Positions 54,420 to 64,000 of a stretch of 64,000 nucleotides of DNA are shown here, in pieces. The notes beneath the pieces were generated by a model. That model had not been told where the DNA came from. It searched no databases and saw only the letters and a list, made by a program, of their open reading frames with translations. Every line of letters starts with the position of its first letter. Within the stretch, counting starts at the first letter, position 1. The stretch comes from Streptococcus cristatus (lineage in GTDB: Bacteria > Bacillota > Bacilli > Lactobacillales > Streptococcaceae), in assembly GCF_003943515.1 (NCBI RefSeq), contig NZ_RJPT01000004.1:77819-141818 (forward strand), written 5' to 3'. The position numbers were made by a program, and so were the translations under genes.

Positions 54420-56164
54420 TTTGCAGACTCCTCCTTGAAACGTTCATATAGTTGTTGATTTTGATAGGTTTGAGCATACCAGCCCTGTGCTGCCAGAAGT
54501 TCTTGGTGGTTTCCTCGCTCCTTGATGCGACCATTCTCCAGAACCAAAATCAAATCCGCATGGACAATGGCTGACAGACGATGGGCAGTGATAATGGTCG
54601 CCTTGTCAGCTCGCTCCTGCTTGAGATTTTCTAAAACCACATGCTCGGTCTTGGCATCCACTGCTGATAAGGAATCATCCAAAATCAAAATTTCTGGATT
54701 GGTGATGAGGGCTCTGCTCATAGCCAAACGCTGCTTTTGACCACCAGAAAGCGAGACACCCCGCTCTCCAATCAGCGTATCCAAACCATCCGGCATAGCC
54801 TTAATATCCTCATAAACACCACAAAGCTGGGCTGCTCGGATGACTTGCTCATCTGACAGTTCTGGATTGGCAAAGCGGATATTGTCCCGAATGGACAGAG
54901 CAAAGAGTATCTGATCCTGAGGCACATAACCAATCAGACCACGCAGATCCTTAAGAGCATACTCTCGGATATCGTGCCCATTCAAATAAATTGCTCCTTC
55001 CTGAATATCCTGCTCCCGCATCAAAAGGCGCAGCAAGGTGGTCTTCCCAGATCCAGTCGGCCCTACAATCCCCAAGGTCTGCCCTTTTTCTAATGTAAAG
55101 TGAACATCCCTCAAAGTCACTTCGTCCTCATAAGCAAAGTAAGCTATCTCATAGTCCAGTCGGCCATTTTGAATACTAGCAAGTGGCTGCTTGGCTTCCT
55201 CTACATCCGACTCCTCAGCCAGCAAGTTCTCAATCCGTTCATAGGAAACAGCTCCCCGCTGGCTGATATTCACTAGGTACCCCATCGCTTGCAGCGGCCA
55301 CACGAGCATATCCAGATAAGTCATAAAGGTAACCAGCTCACCGACTGTAAATTGACCTTTAGAGATAAATATTCCTCCAAAAATCAAAGTCAGAACATAG
55401 GACAAGCCGACAAAAATCAGCACCATAGGGTCAAACAGGGAATTATACTTGGCAGCCAAGATGTTCTTGCGGTAGACTTCTTGGTTGATGGCTGCAAAGG
55501 ACTGAGTCTCCGCATTCTGATAGCCAAAAGACTTGGTCACTTTAATCCCCGCTACGCTCTCCTGAACTTTGTTGTTGAGATCAGAAAAAGCCTCCTGAGC
55601 TGCTTTAAAGCTCTCGTGATTCTTCCGACCAATCAAACTAGTCCCCCAGGATAGAAAGGGTAGAGGGAGAATAGCAATCAGAGTCAACCGCCAGTCCAAG
55701 ACCAAAAACATGGTGATGAGAGTCACCAAGGCCGTAATAGAAGCATCTACCGCTGACATAACACCACCGCCAGCCACGCTAACCACTGCATTGATATCAT
55801 TGGTCGCATGCGCCATGAGGTCACCCGTTCGGTATTTTTGATAAAAACTCGGCGACATCCGCGTAAAATGCTCAAAAAGCCGAAAGCGTAAGATGCGCCC
55901 CAGATTATTTGCTGTACCAAAGATATAGAGCCGCCAGACATACCGCAAACCATACATAATAAAAGCGGACAAAATCAAAAGGAGAAGATTATAAGCAAGT
56001 TCTCCAGCAGTCAGACTCTGCCTAGCAATTCTATCTATGACCTGCCCAATGACTCGTGGCGGAATCAGATTAAACACACTGACCAGAGACAAGGCCAAAA
56101 TGCCGATCATATAGCGCCGTTTCTCCAGTTTAAAAAACCAGTCCAATTTTCTGATAAGATTCAT
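54416..56164 (-). CDS. ABC transporter, fused permease/ATPase (partner subunit with degenerate Walker B)
   Basis: 582-residue partner of the previous protein: six helices then an ATPase with Walker A VGPTGSGKTT, canonical signature LSGGQKQRLAM, H-loop TAHRLSAI, and Walker B ILILDDSLSAVD in which the catalytic Glu is Asp. It is the first gene of the pair. Drug or lipid substrates are typical of the family; resistance to antimicrobials is plausible but not shown. The gene pair is preceded by a terminator of the upstream YjbR-like gene. Confidence 0.93.
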   Translation of the reverse strand: MNLIRKLDWFFKLEKRRYMIGILALSLVSVFNLIPPRVIGQVIDRIARQSLTAGELAYNLLLLILSAFIMYGLRYVWRLYIFGTANNLGRILRFRLFEHFTRMSPSFYQKYRTGDLMAHATNDINAVVSVAGGGVMSAVDASITALVTLITMFLVLDWRLTLIAILPLPFLSWGTSLIGRKNHESFKAAQEAFSDLNNKVQESVAGIKVTKSFGYQNAETQSFAAINQEVYRKNILAAKYNSLFDPMVLIFVGLSYVLTLIFGGIFISKGQFTVGELVTFMTYLDMLVWPLQAMGYLVNISQRGAVSYERIENLLAEESDVEEAKQPLASIQNGRLDYEIAYFAYEDEVTLRDVHFTLEKGQTLGIVGPTGSGKTTLLRLLMREQDIQEGAIYLNGHDIREYALKDLRGLIGYVPQDQILFALSIRDNIRFANPELSDEQVIRAAQLCGVYEDIKAMPDGLDTLIGERGVSLSGGQKQRLAMSRALITNPEILILDDSLSAVDAKTEHVVLENLKQERADKATIITAHRLSAIVHADLILVLENGRIKERGNHQELLAAQGWYAQTYQNQQLYERFKEESAK

Positions 56165-56189
56165 TTCGTTTCCTCATTCCAAATAAAGG

Positions 56190-56217
56190 ACGGACAGCCC
56201 TAAATCCGACTGTCCGT
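56190..56217 (-). terminator. Terminator between the YjbR-like gene and the ABC operon
   Basis: On the minus strand ACGGACAG/CTGTCCGT with a 12-base loop, followed by CCTTTATTT. Confidence 0.6.
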
Positions 56218-56276
56218 TTCTTACTATCTCTATTATACGCTATTTCATCTAAAAATGAAACTCAGGCAAACTAAGA

Positions 56277-56948
56277 TTACTTTTTCTTGGTCAGGACAAA
56301 GCTGGTGTTAAGCAAATCAAAAAGTTGCTGGTCGGGCAAAGTTCCATCCAAGGGCAAGCTAAGCCAGTATTTCTTATTCATATGAAAGGCGGGATAAATT
56401 CCCTTTTGCTGAATAAGTTCCGCAACTCGGTCACTCTTGACATTGAGAACCTCAATCAGACCATTGCGCTCCTTTTCAAATTTAGACCAATCGGTCGTCA
56501 AAAAAACTCCGTACCATTTCTTGCTATCCTGATGGCGAAAAACAGCAGCCCCATTAGTGCTTTTCCGAGAAGAATTCTCCCAGAGATACTCCAACTGTCC
56601 CTGATAAGTAGTTGCCACATAGCTACTTAGTCGCTGACTTTGCTCATAAAGAAAGCCTACTTCCTCAAAGCAATGCTGCCGAATGTCCAGCAGAACCTCC
56701 TGACAAGCCGCCCTGACTTGACCGACAAATTCTCCAGTCATACTTTCCATCTTGACTTGCCGGTACTCATCACCTGTATCCAAGTCAAGTACCTGAAAAT
56801 CCAGCTCTCCATCGGAAATCAGCACATCCATCTGGAAGTCGCCCGTCATAATCTTGGTCGAATAGCTATATTCTGCACCAGACCTGACAAAGCCATAATC
56901 TAGCAAATTTTCTTCCTTCAGCCTGTATTTTTCAAATAAATCCAGCAT
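56277..56948 (-). CDS. MmcQ/YjbR family protein
   Basis: 223-residue cytosolic protein. The C-terminal half (KWYGVFLTTDWSKF, VLNVKSDRV, GIYPAFHMNKKYWLSLPLDG) matches the MmcQ/YjbR (CyaY-like fold) family; the N-terminal 110 residues are an extra domain of unknown function (VRSGAEYSYSTKIMTGDFQM). Role unknown, possibly DNA binding. It follows cutC by 11 bases on the same strand. Confidence 0.82.
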   Translation of the reverse strand: MLDLFEKYRLKEENLLDYGFVRSGAEYSYSTKIMTGDFQMDVLISDGELDFQVLDLDTGDEYRQVKMESMTGEFVGQVRAACQEVLLDIRQHCFEEVGFLYEQSQRLSSYVATTYQGQLEYLWENSSRKSTNGAAVFRHQDSKKWYGVFLTTDWSKFEKERNGLIEVLNVKSDRVAELIQQKGIYPAFHMNKKYWLSLPLDGTLPDQQLFDLLNTSFVLTKKK

Positions 56949-56959
56949 GAGCTTTCCTG

Positions 56960-57592
56960 CTAAAATACTACTTTAGTGCCGTGCAATTGATCAACACCCA
57001 AAGTGTCAGCAATCTCAGCACGATTTTCTAGATTAATTCCACCCCCAGGTAAAATTTCTATCCGCCCTGCCGCATGCTCAATCAATTCATCCAGCCAAGC
57101 CAAATGCTCTAGAATGGACTCTGACGCTGGCCCGCCATGAGTCAAAATCCGCTTCACTCCATGTTCAACCAGCCAGTCTAACTCTCCAAACTGATATTCA
57201 GCAGGAATCGCATCAAAAGCCATATGGAAGACCACATCCAGCCCCTGAGCCGCTTCAAGCAGCCGTTCCATCTTAGGATAATCAATTTCATTATTTTCCG
57301 TTAAAACACCAAAAACAAGGCCATGGCTCCCCGCCTCACGTGCCTTCTGAATGTCCGAGAGCATTATCTCGATTTCCATATCTGAATAGACAAAATTCCC
57401 ACCGCGAGGACGAATCATGGTCATCACAGTCGCATCATAAGGCTTGACCATTCGTACTGCAGCCTCAATGACACCGTAGCTAGGCGTTGTTCCACCAACT
57501 GATAGGTTGTCACACAGCTCAAACCGCTTCGCTCCAGCCTCTAAAGCCTTATCTAGCAAGGTGACATTCTCAGCACAAAATTCATAAATCAT
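56960..57592 (-). CDS. cutC: CutC family protein
   Basis: TIM-barrel protein of 210 residues. The family start IYEFCAENVTLLDKALEAGA and KRFELCDNLSVGGTTPS, and later VKRILTHGGPASES and IEILPGGGI, are typical. CutC was named for copper tolerance in E. coli, but that phenotype was later attributed to a small RNA (MicL) in its gene; the biochemical role is unsettled. It is probably co-transcribed with the YjbR-like gene after it. Confidence 0.92.
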   Translation of the reverse strand: MIYEFCAENVTLLDKALEAGAKRFELCDNLSVGGTTPSYGVIEAAVRMVKPYDATVMTMIRPRGGNFVYSDMEIEIMLSDIQKAREAGSHGLVFGVLTENNEIDYPKMERLLEAAQGLDVVFHMAFDAIPAEYQFGELDWLVEHGVKRILTHGGPASESILEHLAWLDELIEHAAGRIEILPGGGINLENRAEIADTLGVDQLHGTKVVF

Positions 57593-57872
57593 GGACTACC
57601 TCTTATTTACTATATTGATTTTCTACTTTTTATTATATCACAAAATTTCTCTTAACATACTCCTCTAGCATATTTGCCATTGCTTTTCTCAACAATTTTA
57701 TATTAATAGCTTGCAAAAATTGTCTATTGTCTACTCTTACAAATCTTATTTTCAGCTATTTCCACTACGACCATCTTCCAAGACTTTTCAACTAGAGAAT
57801 TGTTGACTTACTGATGTCTTTTGTTCAAGATTGTGCTAAAATAGACTTAATCTATAAAAACAAGGAGCTCTT

Positions 57873-59096
57873 ATGAAATACCCTAATCTTTTAGATCGTT
57901 TCCTAACCTATGTCAAGGTCAACACACGCTCAGACGAAACATCTACTACTACACCCAGCACCCAGAGTCAGGTCGACTTTGCTAACAATGTCCTCATTCC
58001 TGAAATGAAGCGAGTTGGCTTGGAAAATGTCTACTACCTGCCCAACGGCTTTGCGATTGGAACTCTACCAGCCAACGACCCTAGCTTTACTCGCAAAATT
58101 GGCTTTATTTCCCACATGGATACAGCAGATTTCAACGCAGAAAACATTCAGCCGCAGGTCATTGAGAATTATGATGGCGGTGTGATTACGCTGGGGAAAT
58201 CCGGCTTTAACTTGGATCCTGCAGACTTCGCCAGTCTCCATAAATACAAGGGCCAAACCCTGATTACAACTGACGGAACAACCCTTTTGGGAGCAGACGA
58301 CAAGTCAGGTATTGCTGAAATCATGACTGCTATCGAATACCTGTCTACCCATCCAGAAATCAAGCATGGAGAAATCCGAGTTGGCTTTGGACCAGATGAG
58401 GAAATCGGTGTCGGTGCTGATAAATTTGACGCTGAAGACTTTGATGTGGACTTTGCCTACACAGTAGATGGCGGCCCTCTAGGAGAACTCCAATACGAAA
58501 CCTTTAGCGCTGCTGGAGCCGAACTGACCTTCCAAGGCCGCAATGTCCATCCAGGAACTGCCAAAGACCAAATGGTCAATGCTCTTCAACTAGCTATTGA
58601 CTTCCACAACCAGCTGCCAGAATCCGACCGACCAGAGAAGACTGAGGGCTACCAAGGCTTCTACCACCTGATGAACCTGACTGGTACTGTCGAAGAAGCT
58701 CAAGCAAGCTACATTATCCGCGATTTTGAGACAGAGACTTTTAAAAATCGCAAAGCTGCTATGAAGGTCATTGCTGATAAGATGAACCAAGAGCTGGGTA
58801 GCGAGCGCGTCATCTTGACCCTCAAAGACCAGTATTACAACATGAAGCAGGTCATTGAAAAGGACATGACACCAATCCATATCGCTAAAGCAGTCATGGA
58901 AAGTTTGGACATCCAGCCGGTTATCGAGCCTATTCGTGGCGGAACTGATGGCTCAAAAATTTCCTTTATGGGCATCCCAACACCGAACCTCTTCGCCGGT
59001 GGTGAAAATATGCACGGACGATTTGAGTATGTCAGCTTAGAAACCATGGAACGCGCTGTCGATACTATCATTGGCATCGTCTCTTATCAAGAATAA
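57873..59096 (+). CDS. pepT: Peptidase T (tripeptidase)
   Basis: Zinc-dependent M20B aminotripeptidase, 407 residues. Metal ligands: His in [10 protein letters not shown], Asp in [11 protein letters not shown], Glu-Glu in [10 protein letters not shown], Asp in [11 protein letters not shown] and the last His in [11 protein letters not shown]. It releases the N-terminal residue of tripeptides. It has AAGGAGC upstream. A bidirectional terminator follows. Confidence 0.97.
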   Translation: MKYPNLLDRFLTYVKVNTRSDETSTTTPSTQSQVDFANNVLIPEMKRVGLENVYYLPNGFAIGTLPANDPSFTRKIGFISHMDTADFNAENIQPQVIENYDGGVITLGKSGFNLDPADFASLHKYKGQTLITTDGTTLLGADDKSGIAEIMTAIEYLSTHPEIKHGEIRVGFGPDEEIGVGADKFDAEDFDVDFAYTVDGGPLGELQYETFSAAGAELTFQGRNVHPGTAKDQMVNALQLAIDFHNQLPESDRPEKTEGYQGFYHLMNLTGTVEEAQASYIIRDFETETFKNRKAAMKVIADKMNQELGSERVILTLKDQYYNMKQVIEKDMTPIHIAKAVMESLDIQPVIEPIRGGTDGSKISFMGIPTPNLFAGGENMHGRFEYVSLETMERAVDTIIGIVSYQE

Positions 59097-59098
59097 AT

Positions 59099-59137
59099 AA
59101 AAAAACAGAAATTCATAAGGAATTTCTGTTTTTTTTG
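59099..59137. terminator. Terminator after pepT
   Basis: AACAGAAATTC/GAATTTCTGTT stem with a 5-base loop followed by eight T residues; also A-rich on the other side. Confidence 0.85.
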
Positions 59138-59270
59138 ACTTTTAAAACTGAAAGTTAAGCTAATACCAACTGCTCCAAGAGCAAAAAAGGAGAAGACCAA
59201 TTGGTCCTCTCCAAAGTTTGGCATGTATCAGGCCGTTATAGTCGACAAAAAAACGTATTGACAGATTCAA

Positions 59271-60419
59271 TTAAGCTTCTGTACCGTTAATGACTTCTAT
59301 AATCTTCTCAATAATCTCATTATCTAGATACTGTTCGAACTGAGGTAAGTATTCATAATAGTTCTTATAAGTATCGGCCTGTCCTGCCATAATCAAAGCT
59401 CTGAAGCCTTGGTAGGCAACTTCAAAATTCCCTATTTTGACACCATTTTCTAACAATTCAAATGGAATCCAATAGTCATAAACCCTGTTCCAGCTGAAAA
59501 GACTATCCGGATTCAATTCTAAATCCTTAGCCATATAAGCATAAGCAAAAGCAATGTGATGCTGCCCTGCCTCTCTATATAATTTAGCTAATTGAGACCA
59601 TGCTTCAGCGCGATTAGGGTTAATCTGGATAGCTTTTTCCAAATACTCCCGTCCTTCAAAAGCTTTCCCTTCATTTTCATAAATTTGCGCTATTTCTAGA
59701 CAAGAATAATAAGCTTCCTCTGACCATCCATCCGTCATAACTGCACGTTTTTTGAACCAAGACAAGGCCTCCTGGTATAAACCTGCATCACGATAAGATC
59801 TCGCACAATAAAAGGTATATCTAGGCTCTAAATCAGGGTCTTGATTATTATAAACGGCATTTGCAAGTACAGTTGCATCATGATAATATTTATCATCGTC
59901 TAGACTTCGTGCGCCTCTTGTTCTTGCAATGACTGAATAAGGTCCTACAAGATTTCCATAACTGGCACCTTCAGGCAATTCAATAAATTCATGCACAACT
60001 CCTCGCCAATAAATTTCTGGATTATTTTTAACAAGAGCTACACGACGAAATGAAAGAACTCCACTCTCATCTGAAAAATTGAGATAATAGGCATCTGCTT
60101 CAAGATCAGTAGAAATTTTTAAACTACCTTCAACGAAATCATCTGCATCAAAGATTAGAATATAGTCTCCCTTTCCTCTTGCATAATTTAGGGCTAAATT
60201 TCTATTATACGCAAAGTTTTGCCATTCATCTTTGTGCAATTCTCCTGGAATCCCCACCTCACTAAAAAAGTTCAAGATGAGGTTTTCCGTTCCATCTGTG
60301 GAGCCAGTGTCAGAAATGACCCAGTAGTCAAATGTGATTGAATTGACCAAATTTTGGAGTGTTTCCAAAATTATATGGGCTTCATTTTTTACAATCATAT
60401 TCAATACAATTGATGACAT
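59271..60419 (-). CDS. Family 2 glycosyltransferase with TPR repeats
   Basis: 382-residue cytosolic enzyme. The GT2 domain fills the first 200 residues: IVLNMIVKNEAHIILETL, the DTGSTDGTENL loop and the metal-binding ILIFDADDF (DxD). The C-terminal half has about three tetratricopeptide-like units (ARSYRDAGLYQEALSWFKKR, YENEGKAFEGREYLEKAI, AWSQLAKLYREAGQHHIAF). It has no membrane segment. It lies 118 bases after the collagen-like surface protein gene on the same strand. Glycosylation of that protein is a reasonable inference, since its tract holds 50-odd Gly-Pro-Thr triplets whose Thr residues could be O-glycosylated, as in bacterial collagen-like proteins. Acceptor and sugar are unknown. Confidence 0.85.
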   Translation of the reverse strand: MSSIVLNMIVKNEAHIILETLQNLVNSITFDYWVISDTGSTDGTENLILNFFSEVGIPGELHKDEWQNFAYNRNLALNYARGKGDYILIFDADDFVEGSLKISTDLEADAYYLNFSDESGVLSFRRVALVKNNPEIYWRGVVHEFIELPEGASYGNLVGPYSVIARTRGARSLDDDKYYHDATVLANAVYNNQDPDLEPRYTFYCARSYRDAGLYQEALSWFKKRAVMTDGWSEEAYYSCLEIAQIYENEGKAFEGREYLEKAIQINPNRAEAWSQLAKLYREAGQHHIAFAYAYMAKDLELNPDSLFSWNRVYDYWIPFELLENGVKIGNFEVAYQGFRALIMAGQADTYKNYYEYLPQFEQYLDNEIIEKIIEVINGTEA

Positions 60420-60536
60420 TCAATTCCTCCAAAACATTAATACAACAAAACTAGAGGCTAGTAGAATTTTAATAATCCTAATAGCCTCTGTTTTACTCTA
60501 AACTTGATATTGCTTAAATTTTATAAAGAGAATATC

Positions 60537-64000
<3,464 letters not shown>

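Overview
The window is a low-GC Firmicutes chromosome segment. Gene content and order (pepN next to ciaRH, pstSCAB1B2-phoU, dnaG-rpoD, galKTE with divergent galR, pyrR-pyrP-pyrB, whiA-yvcK-rapZ, an LPXTG collagen-like surface protein) point to an oral Streptococcus, most likely the sanguinis/gordonii group. The species call is an inference from family knowledge; no rRNA or tRNA gene is present to test it.

Layout. 1-5.6 kb: YoaK-like membrane protein, uridine kinase, Gfo/Idh oxidoreductase plus DEAD-box helicase, PgdA-type peptidoglycan deacetylase, glyoxalase. 5.6-11.1 kb: ciaH, ciaR, a small exported Gly/Pro/Gln-rich protein with a CiaR-type promoter (positional analogue of S. mutans CiaX), and pepN. 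11.2-15.06 kb: an accessory island with two duplicated membrane-anchored immunity-like proteins, a truncated third copy, a lipase-like protein with its putative secretion-targeting helices at the C terminus, and two small helical partner proteins. I interpret it as a type VII secretion effector module of reverse (TslA-like) architecture. The island is bracketed by two copies of the phoU terminator. 15-24 kb: phosphate uptake operon pstS-C-A-B1-B2-phoU, then rsmF-suhB-UPF0223-spx and ribF. 24-30.2 kb: Leloir galactose genes galK-galT-galE opposite galR-birA, with a readable promoter, operator and cre arrangement. 30.2-37.9 kb: DUF59 protein, dnaG-rpoD, mscL, rpsU, a peptidase E/methyltransferase pair, and a BlaI-type repressor with a frameshifted BlaR1-like partner. 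38-45.6 kb: two flavoproteins, whiA-yvcK-rapZ, ridA, and a nucleoside hydrolase/ECF transporter pair behind an attenuator-like leader. 45.7-52.5 kb: pyr operon with PyrR attenuator, small genes, niaX-niaR, and a MocR-type regulator. 52.6-60.4 kb: a heterodimeric ABC exporter, YjbR-like protein, cutC, pepT and a TPR glycosyltransferase. 60.5-64 kb: the C-terminal part of a very repetitive surface protein that continues past the window edge.

A 175-bp repeat occurs four times, each copy just downstream of a stop codon and in the same orientation relative to that gene. It looks like a mobile 3'-UTR/terminator element. The strongest candidates for something undescribed are the T7-like effector island with its recombination scars, the CiaX-like gene with three phased CiaR half-sites, the 175-bp element, the leader before the nucleoside hydrolase, and the surface protein alternating collagen-like triplets with EF-hand loops. 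No gene-free stretch reaches 300 bases. The longest (43749-44047, 14775-15073, 48522-48806, 57593-57872, 13878-14144) hold the sites listed, except 57593-57872, where I see only AT-rich sequence before pepT.
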